Source of the DNA: Paramyrothecium sp. XJ0827
Lineage: Eukaryota; Ascomycota; Sordariomycetes; Hypocreales; Stachybotryaceae
Reading direction: 5' to 3'
Assembly: GCA_020881915.1 (NCBI GenBank)
Contig: JAJFPB010000005.1
Coordinates: forward strand, 1,550,001 to 1,614,000
DNA length: 64,000 nucleotides
Shown here: piece by piece, positions 22,689 to 35,000 of the stretch
Numbering within the stretch: the first letter of the stretch is position 1
Layout: each line of letters starts with the position of its first letter
Notes under the pieces: generated by a model
Told to the model about the DNA's origin: nothing
What the model saw: the letters and a program-made list of their open reading frames with translations, nothing else
Databases searched by the model: none
Program-made: the position numbers and the translations under genes

Positions 22689-23263
22689 CGCGCCCGGCCC
22701 CTCGGCCGACGGGGGGAGAAGAGTGAGGAGCCGGGCTGGGTTTGGGCTGCGACGCGGACTAGTACATAGGAAGGGGAGGGGGGGAGTCGCTGTTTGGTGC
22801 CATGAACACTACCAGGCTAACGATGTAACGACTACACGACTACGGAATACGAAAGACAGACAAGCTGTCTTCTTCTTTTGATGAGGGAGGCAGAAAAGAG
22901 AAGCGATGGCGCTTGAACATCAGACATTATGTATATAAAAATGGTGGTTCTATCATACACGAACGCCCTGTATCCGTCATGACCCTTATCTAGCTATCAT
23001 GACCGCACAGTATCTTGCATGTTGGGTGTGTCAAAGGGCTGCCCACCTCACACGTGTGCCTCGCAGAGCGTGTCGTAAATTCCGACTGGCCCTCATGGTC
23101 CAGCCTTCTCCAAACGCCATGGCGATGCATGAGAAAGCACGCATGCTCCAAAAGTCTGCGCCGAAATCAATGTCGCTATCCAATCCCGCACAAGAAAAAT
23201 AGATTAATAATTGAGAATTCCGAAACAAGAATGGTATTGGCCTTGCCATGCCCAGCCAGGCTT
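22689..23263. other. Convergent 3' intergenic region
   Basis: The CorA-like gene (+) and the LMBR1 gene (-) end facing each other. A G-rich run lies at about 22772-22786 and an A+T patch (TATGTATATAAAAATGG) at about 22929-22945, which may take part in 3'-end formation. No gene seen. Confidence 0.5.
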
Positions 23264-25414
23264 CTACAAGCGAACCTGGCCGTCGCCGCCGCCGAACCAC
23301 CTCCTAAAATCGGTGCCGTTGTTCGAGCCGCTGCCGGAGCCTTGCTGCTCGTCGTCTCCGGCCATCCACTTCGGCTTCTTGATGCCCTGACCAAAGTCCT
23401 GCATCCACTTGGGCGTCTCGAGCGTGTCAATGGTATTCTTCATGCGGTGTCCGATGATGGCGAACAGGTTGTCGTCTTCCGGCTCCTCCAGGACGGGCGC
23501 TCGGGACGACTGGCCGGCTCTACGCGCGCCGCCTGACGCACGATTGGGTGAACGAGCTGGCGATGCTGCGGCGGACCCTCGAGCGGAGGGAATCGTAAGC
23601 ACGGGCGCTGACCGGCCGTTTGAGTTTCCGGCTGACAACCTGGCAAGCACTTCCTCACGATGCCTTAGAATGGAGTTTCCTCCTATCTCTCTTTCGATGA
23701 GATCTCGGCCTTCGCGCCAAGACCCGGTTCCGTACCCGCTGGGATTTTCCTCCTCGTCGTCCATGACATCCCAGCCAACGAACAGCCGCTTGACTTTGCC
23801 GTAGATGCCGAACAACGTCGCCACCACCGGGAATAGGACCAAGACTGGGAACAGATCATCAATCCATCGACCGGCCGCAGTCAGGTCAATCTGCTTGCCG
23901 AGAAAGTGGTAGAATACGGACTTGGTATACACTTGCTCGGAAAGGAGGGTCATGAAGTTGTAGGAAAGGGGCACGCTGAGCTTAGCCACCTGCATGGCGT
24001 ACCAGAAAGCTGACTCATGCGCCGTGTTCCGCTTCACGAGGGCGCGGCCACGCCACACCTTTACTTCCGTCATCGAGATCAAGGCTGCGGCGCACATGTA
24101 ACACAGCCAAAAGGCGGATATGATCTGACCGGCGAACCCGACCTGTGCCTTCTCGCCAACCCAGTGGTGAATGACGCTGACCCGAATGATGGACAATTTG
24201 AAAAACGCGAACTTGGTAACCTCCGACCATACGATGCAAACTGAGGCCAGCGCCAGGAACATGCCGAGCACAACTTGAGCATACGGAGCGATTTGATAGA
24301 AGATGAGATAGCGCGTGTAAGGCGACAGTGTAGCAGTCTTTGCCCAGATGCCTGATGGGGCAGAGGACTCGCCGAAGTCGAGCTTTTTCGAGGCTGCAGA
24401 ATCCAATATGGCCTGGGTCCGGGATGCTTCCCGCACCAATCGGTTCCACTCGTCAACATAACGGGATCTCGAATGGCGCGCTCGAACAAGCTTTCGCGTC
24501 AAATCGGCAAGGAACTTCTCGGTAATGACGGTGGGAATTATGCGGGCGCCTGCATCTCCACCTCCCACGGCGATCCGAGGTCGCTGCTCTGACAGGCTGG
24601 CCATCTCTTGCAGCTCTTCTATCCAGTCCTGATAGGCCAACGCGCTTCCCGTTTTCCGTCGAGCGAGCTCCATCACCTGGATCTCGACTTCTTCCAGACT
24701 TGTGAGTGAATCTTCCATGCGCTCGTAAACCGCGGGCGCCTTCTTCTGTAACCGGCGGAGCCTTCCGCTGAGACTAGCGTTGCGAATCAGTTGTCTTGGT
24801 ATTGTCACTAAGCCATGGCCCATCAGATAGATAGCCAGAATCAATCCCCAGCAATACGCCAGTGCCATGATAGGTGCCTTGAGGGAAGTCGGATTGATGC
24901 CGTGGGTGATAACCACGTAAACAAGGCCGACCGTGCTAAGGCCAACGACAATAGCGTGGAATTGCGCATTCTCCCTTAACGAATACATCAACTTGTCCTT
25001 CGGTTCACGATAGCCTGAATCGGAATACTCGGCAAGAATGGGAAGAATGAACCTAGAGCCACAGTCAGGAAGCGGTATGTTGACAGCGCATAAATATGCC
25101 TACCAAGTAAGTGCAAAGGTCAGCCAGTATGTGATCCTCCATGCCACCAAAATCAACCGCTGAGGCAGCCAGATGCCTCGTGTAGCTTCATCGTCGGTTC
25201 TCGCGGTTGATGCCAAATCGATCGGTACGAGCAGGACAAGGACTGACGGTAGCCACAGCGCAAAGAATATCGGAACGAGGTAGAATGCCGGCGTCGTCCG
25301 TAGCGGTAGGAAGTATCGTAAGATTAGGAGAACAACGAGAGAGATGACCAGGAGCGCAAACACCGAAAATATTATCGAGCCGACAGGCGACGCAGCAGTT
25401 GCTATGTGGAACAT
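23264..25414 (-). CDS. LMBR1-domain multi-pass membrane protein
   Basis: Two exons, 25414-25104 and 25052-23264, joined as TFALTW-FILPIL across a 51-nt intron, give 699 aa. The N-terminal third has closely spaced membrane spans (starting around IIFSVFALLVISLVVLLILR), then a cytosolic charged loop (about 210-330), then further spans (YAQVVLGMFLALASVCIVW and later), and a Ser/Arg-rich C-terminal tail ending GGDGQVRL. This is the LMBR1/LIMR family, whose members include lipocalin-1 receptor and the lysosomal cobalamin protein LMBRD1. The fungal branch has no settled function. It is head-to-head with HAT1. Confidence 0.88.
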
Positions 25415-26156
25415 CTTGATCGCTCAGGAGCGCAGGCCATCGAGCCGTGCCGTCGTGTAGGGTTAAAGGAATGAGAGTTGGACAGGCCGTCGCAGGAGGA
25501 GAAGGCGTCTTGGAAATGAGTGTCGACTTTGCGCCGCCTTACGACACCCTGCACAGACCAGGACATTATGCTCGCAGGGTTTCATTACATCATCCCGCCA
25601 GAAGGCATGTTCGGCCTGACATTTGAGGCCAGAAATTGAGTAGTAGTAAAACGCGGAAAGCCAAAGTACAGAATTGCCATGAGCAACCAAATGTACAATA
25701 CTATAAGATGGACTCCTAAAATGAAAATGAGTAACAAAATGATTACCAAATAAAAAGAATTTATTTTATTTTATTTTACATATTACTATATTTTAATAAC
25801 TTACTTAAGTTACTTTCAATAGACGTTGTACGATTACCCGGTGAACAGTAGTCCCTGGTGGGGCAGGCAGCTGGTAGGTACCTACTTTAATTGAGTCGCG
25901 TAAAAAGTGCCGGAAACGCGATAGTCGCTCCAAAGCGCGTCTTCCACCAAACGACACGCCATTCTAACATTATCAAGGACTCAGACTAAGCTTCAAGGTA
26001 TCTGCCTCTATCATCGCATAACATCGCGGATAGGTTGTCGCCGGGAAAGCGACCGCACGATCAACTAGAGCACAACCCCTCCACCCCCTTTCATTCATTG
26101 ATTCCCTGGGTCTTACAAGAGCAAGCACCAAAGCTTTAAGCAAGCAGCCTTTCACA
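25415..26156. promoter_or_regulatory. Divergent intergenic region, LMBR1 gene / HAT1
   Basis: 742 bp between divergent starts. The middle (about 25715-25820) is strongly A+T-rich with TTTTA-type repeats, and a perfect 12-bp palindrome GTAGGTACCTAC lies at 25874-25885. No gene seen. Confidence 0.5.
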
Positions 26157-27722
26157 ATGGCTTCCGCCCACAACATCGAAGATTGTGAGTACTCAAATCA
26201 GTATGCTCACCCTTGCGCAAGGCGGGCTAACTGTCCTTCTAGGGTTGACGAGCTCGAACGATGCGCTCAGCATAAGCCTCTTCTCTCCTTCAAAGTCCGG
26301 TTTACAATCCATCGGCTCCTTTCACCCTAAATTCACCTACCCCATTTTCGGCGACGATGAGAAAATCTTTGGGTACAAAAACCTCAAAATCAGTCTGCGA
26401 TACCGCGCCAATGATATGCGACCGCACCTGAAGACGTCGTATAGCCAGAAGTACAAAGCTCTCGACGGAAATGAGCCCACAGACATTCGCGCGATTTTGG
26501 AAGAGGGCGGCCATTTGCCCAAAGGTCAGTCTCACGCACGAATATAAGCTTTCCTGACACTAACGATGCTGGCTTAGTGGCTTTCGCTTCCGATTCCGAT
26601 TTCGAAACCAGCTCAAAGCAAGTCCCTGACGACTGGACCCCACCGGGCGTGCTACACTCGACAGTAGAGGGTCCTGATGGAACATACGAGGTGTGGCGTG
26701 GCAGCCTGACAGACCCGGCTGTGCAGCAGCTCAACAGTCGCGTTCAAATACTGGTGCCACTCTTCATCGAAGGTGGATCTTACATTGGCCAAAATCCCGA
26801 TTCAGACCCGGTAGAATTTGACTTCTCAGACGCTGATCGCTGGACAATCTTCTTCCTCTACCGACGGCAAAATACCACTGAGGATTCCAAGAAAGGTTCA
26901 TATACCTTTGTGGGTTACTCAACCGTCTATCGTTTCTATCATTTCCAGCCATCTACGCCTCCACCTTCACCACGAGAGGACTGGGAGCTCCCGAAGGGTG
27001 ACCACGATCTCGCAGAACTGCCCTGCAGGACTCGGCTGTCGCAGTTTATCATTCTGCCTCCTTTCCAGGGCAAAGGCAATGGCGCCTTGCTCTACAACAC
27101 CATATTTTCTCACTATCACAAACATCCACAGACGGTAGAGTTTACTGTTGAGGACCCCAATGAGGCCTTCGACGACTTACGTGATGCCTGTGATCTGGCG
27201 TTCCTCCAGACGATTCCTGAATTCAAATCTCTGCGAATTGATACAAGCATTCCTGTCCCGAAGTCCGGACCTATTCCTCAGTTGATTGCTGGAGGGGATT
27301 CTGTCGAGTCAATACGACGCAAGGCCAAGATTGCGCCTCGACAATTTGCGCGGGTTCTCGAAATCTACTTAATGTCCCAGCTTCCCGCATCGGTGCGACC
27401 AAGTATGGCTCTCGACGACGACGTACCTTCACCGACAAAGGCAGACAAGCATCACGAAAAGCTCTGGCAACTCATTGTCAAGCAACGACTATATCGCCAC
27501 AACAAAGACGTGTTGTCGCAGATAGAGCAGGCGGAAAGGATCGATAAGATCCAGGAAACCCTGGGCGGTGTTGAGTTAGAGTACGCCAGGCTTTTGGCTG
27601 CACATGACCGGGCTCAGAAGCATGCTCGGGGCGAGTCAGAAAGGCCATCAAATGGGAAGCGAAAGCTAGACGCGGATGAAGCAGAAAGCTCTACCAAGCG
27701 AGCTAGGATCGAGGACGAGTAA
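26157..27722 (+). CDS. HAT1: Histone acetyltransferase type B catalytic subunit HAT1
   Basis: Three exons, 26157-26184 (28 nt), 26243-26524 and 26578-27722, give 484 aa. The start is fixed by MASAHNIEDW-LTSSNDAL, whose Trp codon is split by the first intron. The N-terminal Hat1 domain is followed by the GNAT core; the acetyl-CoA loop reads LPPFQGKGNG, and the acidic stretch VEDPNEAFDDLRD lies where the catalytic Glu/Asp are expected. The C-terminus holds helices with the basic, possibly nuclear-targeting GKRKLD. With a Hat2/RbAp46-type partner it acetylates new histone H4 on Lys5 and Lys12 before chromatin deposition. Confidence 0.95.
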
Positions 27723-27974
27723 TGAGCGTTTTGTAGGCTGGTGTCTTGTACATTATTTGCCTGGCGTTGCCGGGTCCTTCAAAGGGTGGAGTAGCGAGAG
27801 TGGTAGTTGTACCAGTAAATACCAGAAAGGACACCTAGGATTAATGAAGTTCATACGAGAATGCCAATGACGCCAAAAACAAGTCTATCCGATGAGCAGT
27901 CTACAAACGTTTGTGAAGTATACAGGTAGTGACAGATGACCACTAGAAAACCACGCTCAAGCTGTCAAGTAGTC

Positions 27975-29044
27975 TCAATGCTTGTAGGTGTTAAATCTAG
28001 TACCGTTCACATTTTGAACACCTTCGCCAATCTGGCCTGCAACAACGGTGGCTTCTCGGACAGCTCGGGAAATGGTGCCCCGAACACCTCCCTCCTCAAG
28101 GACCAGCAGCCCACCAATTGTGCAACCACCAGGGGTGCAGTTCTTTTCCCTCAAGATAGCGGGATGCTCTCCGTGCTGAATCAACCCCGTCGTTCCCCTC
28201 ATGGTCTGCGCTGCCATTCTCTGGGCCTCATGACGGGGTAATCCCATGGCGACGGCGCCGTCGATGGCGGCCTCAAGCATGAGCGCATAGAATGCCGGAC
28301 CTGAACCGCATAGGGCTGTGGAGGCATTCATGGCGCTTGTTGGGAGATATACTACATCGCCAACTCGCTTGAAGATCCAGGTGACAAGCGTCTTTGTGGC
28401 AGGCGGCAAAGGCATATCAGTAGTACCGATGACAGTCATGGACTCACGGATGAGAGCGGCAGTGTTACACATGGCACGCACAATGCGGCATCTGCCGTCC
28501 TCTTCCGGGTCTTTGGAGGAGACAGCACCATGAAGGGAAATCTCTATCTGTTCCACCGTGATGCCGGCGCAGATGCTGATGAGGAGTTTTCCGTGGAGCG
28601 CCCTGGCCATGCCAGGTTCACTGAGAATCTCCTTGACCATCCAAGGCTTGCACGTGAGCAGCACAACCTCAGCTTGCTGTACAGCCGCGAGATTCTCGTT
28701 ACGGACCACCTTGAGAACCGAAGAGTGCTCCCACAGAGCCTGCTTGACACGCTTGGCAGTCTCTGGGGTGCGCACGCAAGCGATGAAGCGCGAGGGCAGG
28801 CGTGGAGGGAGGTCCTCCGCAGGGGTTGACGTGCCCGAAGACGGAGTCTGAAGAGGCTTAGGGCCTTGCATCTCGGACAGCGAAGTCAGAATACCATTAA
28901 GAATGGCAATGCCCATGGTGCCTGCAACGGTGGTCGTGAGAAATTGTCCAGCCAAACTATCGGTCAACTCTGCTTACCGCAGCCGAGTACGGCCATGGTA
29001 AAGTCTCCTGAGGAGGAAGAACTGTAGTGGGTGAGGGCGAGCAT
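27975..29044 (-). CDS. PRO3: Pyrroline-5-carboxylate reductase
   Basis: Two exons, 29044-28978 and 28921-27975, with a 56-nt intron, give 337 aa. The splice joint rebuilds the Rossmann motif MAVLGCGTMGIA (residues 17-28). The C-terminal dimer domain carries SALCGSGPAF-like (STALCGSGPAF) and the family signature around CTPGGCTIGGL. The enzyme performs the last step of proline synthesis, P5C + NAD(P)H to L-proline. It is longer than yeast Pro3 because of an insert rich in Pro, Ser and Thr after the first beta-alpha unit (about residues 45-62). A second in-frame Met at residue 17 could also be used. No transit peptide is obvious, so cytosolic location is likely. Confidence 0.94.
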
Positions 29045-29876
29045 CTTGAAAGTTGTTGTACCCCGAATTGAATCGACCAAGTAAGGATAACGAAGGAAGA
29101 GAGGGACGAGAAGGAAGCGATACAGGAATGAATGAGTAAACGAGCAAATGAATGGATCAATAAAGAAATAATTGAAAACTAGAGGATTCCAAGGAGACAA
29201 GGAGGCGGAAAGTTTTTAGTTGCTAGTGAGATCGACCTGAAAGCCGAAACAGGCTGCCTCGCATATTACCTACGGAACTCGGGGCGTGGTGCATGCTTCG
29301 GCACTGCCGCCCAATCGCCTGGTTAGGCTGGATTCTTATACGAGTACCTCACCAAGCATGGTTAAATCTATTCTCTGGTATTGTGAGTCATGAATATCGA
29401 CAAACAATCCTTTGAAATGTTTCTAAGAGAGGATTTGCTTTGTGAGATCTTTTGAATATTTTAATCAATATATTTTCTTGTAAAATCCCAAGATCATTGA
29501 CATCAAGAACAGCAATTAAGTTACTACTGTACGGTATATTTATAGAGTGTCTTGTTTGGAGTATTCCTTAAGGTATTTTGCTGACCACTAATTAGTAGGC
29601 CCGAAGCACTTACCACACCACCTGCCGGGCAGGGTACCGGAGCTTACCCGGCTTTTCCCAGCGGCCCCTTGCTGGACTCGGCGCTCACCGAGACAGTCAC
29701 TAACTAGCCACAATCTGGCCCGGGAAATCCTAGCATCAACCCTGAGACCAGCACATGCCTTTTACATGGTTACGCATTTCATTGCACTCGGCATCATCGT
29801 GCCGAATTGAGAACCACTTCAGTAAGGCCATCTCCAGCTAAATTCCTCGCGTAAGCGCGCGAAAGACTTTTTCACC
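29045..29876. promoter_or_regulatory. Divergent intergenic region, PRO3 / CTK3
   Basis: 832 bp between divergent starts. An A+T-rich block (about 29360-29560) is followed abruptly by G+C-rich DNA with a palindrome CCTGCCGGGCAGG at 29621-29633. No gene seen. Confidence 0.5.
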
Positions 29877-30781
29877 ATGGCGGACCCTTTTGAAGTGCGT
29901 ATGCGCTTTACTTCCCAGCTCCAGCATCTCAACGCCTCCGTGACCTCTGCACAGAAGGCTGCCCAGTATGCCCTCAGATACAAAGACATGGATGAGGACT
30001 TGCACTCTTGCATTCTTGAGCAGATAGAAAAGGTACTTCTTCAGTCAGCTTGACAAGTCGCCCTTCAGTCGAGGAATTAGACGCTAACTTCGAATCCAGA
30101 CCAATATGAATACACGTGCAAATATCATGTATTTCATTGAGCACTTTCTTGATCTGGCGCAACGAGATGGTCATGCCGACTACATAAGGATGATGCAGAG
30201 GGACATCATCCGTGTGGTCGACGCCGTCGCCCCCGACGACGGTTCTGGTGCTGCCAACGTCAAGGTTGTGCGCAAGGTAAGCTGCTGTTCTGGTTGTGTG
30301 TCCGAAACGACTCAGGCTCAAAGACTAACCCACAACTCTCCAGGTGTTGCAGGGCCTGCAGAGCAAGGGATACTTGGAGTCTCAGGCGGTAGTTCAGATC
30401 GAGGACGTGATCAAGGAGCGGGAGACAAACGCAGATGACCTTGGCCTGGCATCACCCAATGGCGACGTGGAAATGCTAGATGCTCCGCCATCTCAAACGA
30501 TTTCCAAGTCAGGCCGACGGGGTACACAGCCTACGCGACTTGACAAGCGCCAGATTGAACAACGTATCGAGGAAGACCGTGAGCGGCACAAGCGTGAGCG
30601 AGAGAGTATATGGGCGATTCCAAAAGGGGAGAAGGCTGAGTCGAACAAGCTGTGGGAAGAAACGAGTGATTTTGGCGAGGACGATGATCGGCTAATCTTG
30701 GAGGAAGAGGATGACTTTGCAAAAGAGATGGAAATGCAGCGGTGTCATCATCAGACCCCAGCGAATGGTCTGAGCCACTAA
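29877..30781 (+). CDS. CTK3: CTD kinase I gamma subunit CTK3
   Basis: Three exons, 29877-30032, 30100-30276 and 30344-30781, give 256 aa. The N-terminal 110 or so residues form a CID-like helical domain beginning MADPFEVRMRF and including DMDEDLHSCILEQIEK and MYFIEHFLDLA, typical of Ctk3. The C-terminal part is charged (KRQIEQRIEEDRERHKRERE) and matches the family's tail helix. CTDK-I (Ctk1 kinase, Ctk2 cyclin, Ctk3) phosphorylates Ser2 of the RNA polymerase II CTD during elongation. The C-terminal last dozen residues after EKEMEMQ are not typical and may reflect a lineage-specific end. Confidence 0.9.
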
Positions 30782-31123
30782 CCACAGCCTTCTTTGCCGA
30801 CGGGAAAGTGGCATGATTTAAGCAATTGGCATACAATGGCGTTTGGCTACATCTTACGTTGGGCTGTATGAATTACCAAGATACCCAAGGAGTTTTACAC
30901 ATGACCTGGCTGCAGTGGGTAGATGATTGTGGTAACAGTTTCGCTCCACAGCCACCGTGACTGTGACACTGGTTGAGAGCGAAGTATATTTCCATGCTTG
31001 TTGAAGTTGTAAGATTCGACTAAATACTAATACATGTGTTTTGTACACGCAGAGCGTCTTTCGCTCCATCGTATCACATCCACGATGCTGCCTACCCCGT
31101 GTTGAGATCCGAGAACCGCCCCA
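30782..31123. other. Convergent 3' intergenic region
   Basis: 342 bp between the ends of CTK3 (+) and the mitochondrial L12 gene (-). No gene seen; both 3' UTRs are expected here. Confidence 0.5.
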
Positions 31124-31726
31124 TTACTCCATCACAACGGTGGCGCCCAGCTCCTTCAACGTGGCGATAATCTTCTCGGCGTCCTCCTTGGGCACGTTCT
31201 CCTTCATCATCTTGGGCGCGCTCTCGACGAACTTCTTGCTGTCCACCAAGCTCAGGCCGAGCAGACCCTTGACCTCCTTGATAACCTTGGCCTTGGCCGC
31301 AGCGTCGAAGGCCTGCAGCTTCAGGTTGAAGAGAGTCTTCTCGGCGGCAGCAGGTGCCGCCTCCTCGGGTTCCTCAGCAGCGGCGGGGGCGCCAGCGGCA
31401 GGGGCAGCAGCGAAGCCGCCAATGGGCATGTCGGGGATGTTCAGCTTGCTCTGCGGGTTCGTGGGTTAGTCTTGCCATGCCAGGCCAAGGCAGTGCCTCG
31501 GAATACACACCTTGAGGCTCGACACCAGGTCTGCAGTCTCCAAGAGGGTCAATTGGCTGATTTGGTTGACGATCTCGGCAATCTTGGGGTTCGTAGGGGC
31601 AGCCTCAGTTGAGTTGTATCGCCTCGTCGAGGACGCTCGGAGCATCTGTGCGGAGATTCTGGCCGACGAGGTCGAGCGCAGCTGGCTGGCGCAGCGTTGC
31701 GCTGCGAAACGACAAGACATGGCCAT
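31124..31726 (-). CDS. MRPL12: Mitochondrial ribosomal protein bL12m (MNP1/MRPL12)
   Basis: Two exons, 31726-31511 and 31450-31124, with a 60-nt intron, give 180 aa. The first 40 residues (MAMSCRFAAQRCASQLRSTS onward) are basic and lack acidic residues, a mitochondrial presequence. Then come the N-terminal dimerisation helices (IAEIVNQISQLTLLETADLV), an Ala/Pro-rich hinge (AAAPAAGAPAA) and the C-terminal L7/L12 domain (AKAKVIKEVKGLLGLSLVDS, ending GATVVME). The protein forms the flexible stalk of the mitochondrial large subunit and recruits translation factors. The gene is head-to-head with MDN1 over 298 bp. Confidence 0.95.
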
Positions 31727-32024
31727 GGTTTGCTGCTGGCGGTGCTGAAGCTGCTGCAAATTCTCGAATCGAAGTCCTGGGTTCAGTCGCGTGCAACACC
31801 AAAGGAGCATCCAGAAGTTTTTCGAGCTTCCGACGGGCCAGGGGTCCACCCGCGCTCTGATTGGGTCGGAAATTCGTGCAGCCACCTCCGACCGATAAGG
31901 TACCTTGCAGCAACTTTTTGTCCCGATAAGGGAAAAAAAAGTCCCAAAGTCGGTGTTGCAAGTGAGAGGCAAGCCATCACCCGCTCACAGTGAAGAAACC
32001 AAAATATTCGGCATTGACGCAGCC
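31727..32024. promoter_or_regulatory. Compact bidirectional promoter, mitochondrial L12 / MDN1
   Basis: Only 298 bp separate the two ATGs. An upstream in-frame extension of MDN1 without a stop reaches back to about 31905 and includes further codons for a few Met-free residues, so the MDN1 start could be slightly upstream, but the ATG at 32025 gives the family-like N-terminus. Confidence 0.5.
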
Positions 32025-35000
32025 ATGGCGGTGGTTGACGTCTCACGGCAGAGGAGGTCGCTTCTCCAGGATGCGACTGTCTTGGATCATCTGCCCGCCG
32101 AATTACTCGATGTCGTCAAGGATCATGCGACGACCAGGCTGCTGGACGCAGTCTCAGAAGCGGCGCTCATCCCGCCACTTACAGAAAGAATCTTTGTGCA
32201 TTTTGAGGATGTTTTCCCCGACGTCTGCGCACGCTGGGCCCTGAACACCGGAGATGAGCGTCGGCGCATACGGATCGTTTCAGCTTTTTCTCGAATTTTA
32301 CCATTTGCCCCATATTTGGCGACTTTCCTCGGCCACCAAGTTGCGGAACCTGCTTCAAGGACCGAGCATCCATCGGCTTTGAAGCTCACACTCACCAGGC
32401 TAGATGAGGCCTACACCCCCGAAGAACCGAGCATACTGCTCGAGCGACTTGTCGCCTACTGGAGGCTGCTCAGTTTTCAGCCTCTCCAATTCGGCTCCTT
32501 GGTCTCACCGGCCGTTGCCCAATCTCTTTTCCAGCATGAGGATCGAGCCATAAGGTACATGGCCGTCCGAATTTTCTGCACAACGCTTCATGCCTCCGAT
32601 CAAAAACTTGAGACTCTTCTTGGCGAATGCATTGCCCAGGACGGTGCCATCACGGCGCAATTGGACGGTGTAAGCGCCGATTACACCTTCTTGACTCTGT
32701 ATGAACATGCCCGAGTGAAGAAGGTCCTTGGTTTCCGTGAGAAGTTGCGGGAGGAGACTGCAAGTCTTCAAGCAGTTGCTCTTCTACACAGCCTTACGCC
32801 TTACGTCGTACCATACGGGAGCGTCATTCTTCCACGTCCTTTGGGAGCCCCCAGTGACTCCTCGGATCTTGTGATGACTGCGACGACGACCGCAAACCTG
32901 GAAAACTTGGCCAGCATGCTTCGAGAGGCGGATCCGGTTCTCCTGTATGGGCCGTCTGGAGTTGGCAAGACGGCCATGGTCCACGAGGTTGCTAAGCAAT
33001 TCGGCATGTACTCCAATATGGTTACGTTGCATCTGAACGAACAGACGGATGCGAAAATGCTTATCGGCCTGTATTCCACGGACGTGAAACCGGGAAGTTT
33101 CCAGTGGCGCCCGGGTGTCCTGACGACGGCCGTCCGGGAGGGTAGGTGGGTTTTAGTTGAGGATCTTGATCGTGCTCCAACAGAAGTTATCAGCACTCTC
33201 CTCCCACTGATCGAACGGAAAGAGCTCTTGATTCCTAGTCGAGGCGAGCGAATCCGCGCTGCTGAGAGCTTCCGTCTCTTTGCGACTGTGCGCACGTCTC
33301 GAGGCATGAATGGCCGAGAAAACCTACCCAGTCTCGTCGGAATGCGCTTCTGGCAATGTCTTTATACACAACCCTTAGTACAAACCGAGCTTGAAGAAGT
33401 CATCACGGAACAGTATCCTATACTGCGGAAATTCATTCCCGCCATTCTTGCTGTCTTCGGCCGCATGACTCAACTCAGCAAAAGCACTGGTCTCATGTCG
33501 CGAGGGAAAAGCATCATGGATCGTCAACTAAGCTTAATGGACCTTTTGAAATGGTGCCGACGCTTACGGGAGTGCTTAAGAGCAGCCGGATCAACCACGG
33601 GTGACGAGCCCATCAGTGAAACAACTCGAGATTGGATGTTCATGGAAGCAATCGATTGTTTTGTTGGTAGTTGCCCTGATGCAGAATTGAGCAAACAACT
33701 GGTCTATGCTATAGCAGAGGAAATGCATATGCCGAAAGAGCGTGCTGAGCATTACATCTCTGCCAACGTCCCTCCGCTCCAAGAAACCGACAAGTATTTC
33801 ACGATAGGGCGAGCCCAACTACCGAAGAAGAAGATGTCAAGCTTGGTCCAGAAGTCAAGGCGGCCTTTTGCTTCCACCGCCCATGCTAAGAGACTTCTCG
33901 AACAGATCGCAATGTCAGTCAAGCTGAACGAACCTGTGCTCTTGGTGGGAGAAACTGGTATTGGCAAAACCACAGTTGTGCAGCAGCTGGCAGACTCTCT
34001 AGGCCACAAGTTGATTGCCGTGAATCTGTCGCAACAAAGTGAAGTTGGAGACTTATTGGGAGGCTTTAAGCCGGTCAATGTGCGGAGCTTAGCAGTTCCT
34101 TTGAAAGAAGAGTTTGAGGATCTCTTTTCGGCCACTGGAATTTCTGCATCGAAGAACCAAAAGTATCTCGAACAGGTTGGAAAATGCTTCGCCAAGGGCC
34201 AGTGGTCCCGAGTCTCAAAACTCTGGAAGGAAGCACCAAAAATGTTCCTGAAGATTATCAAGGAGTTGGAGAAGTTAGATGCAGAACAGTCGGCAGCCAG
34301 GAACGGAGACGTGCAACCTACGAAGCGCCGCAAGACACAGTCAAAACTACAGACCCTTCTCGACTTACGCCCGCGCTGGGATCTCTTTGCGCGAAATCTA
34401 GAACAGTTCGATGTCCAGATTTCTGGCGGTTCTGGAAGCTTTGCGTTCTCATTTGTCGAAGGCAACATAATTAAAGCGGTTCGAAATGGCGACTGGGTCT
34501 TGCTGGACGAGATTAATTTGGCTTCACCGGATACGCTGGAAAGTATCGCTGACCTACTGACTGGCCCAAGCGAACGCCCTTCCATATTACTCTCAGAAAC
34601 CGGAGAAATCGAGAAAATTGTCGCACACCCGAATTTCCGCATTTTCGGTGCCATGAACCCTGCCACGGATATCGGCAAGCGTGACTTGCCGGTTGGCATT
34701 AGGCCAAGGTTTACTGAGCTCTACGTTCGCAGCCCTGACGCGGATCTCAAAGATCTACTTACGATCATCAAGACGTACTTGGGTTCTGGAAGCCATAAGA
34801 ACGACCAAGCCGGCGATGATATTGCACGATTGTACCTGAATACTAAGAGAATGGCAGAGGAGAAGCGTCTTGTTGATGGAGCCAATGAGGTTCCTCATTT
34901 CAGTCTACGAACTCTGACCAGAGTATTGAGTTATGTCAACACCATCGCCCCCTTTTATGGTATTAGACGCGCCTTGTACGAAGGGTTTTCCATGGGATTC

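Noticed and set aside
33752..34699. Long antisense frames across midasin, for example here and at 44329-45395 and 46147-47034
   Set aside because: They mirror the coding strand of a certain gene; the ones at 44-46 kb are Ser/Leu-rich shadows of Glu/Asp/Lys codons. No start context or domain supports them.
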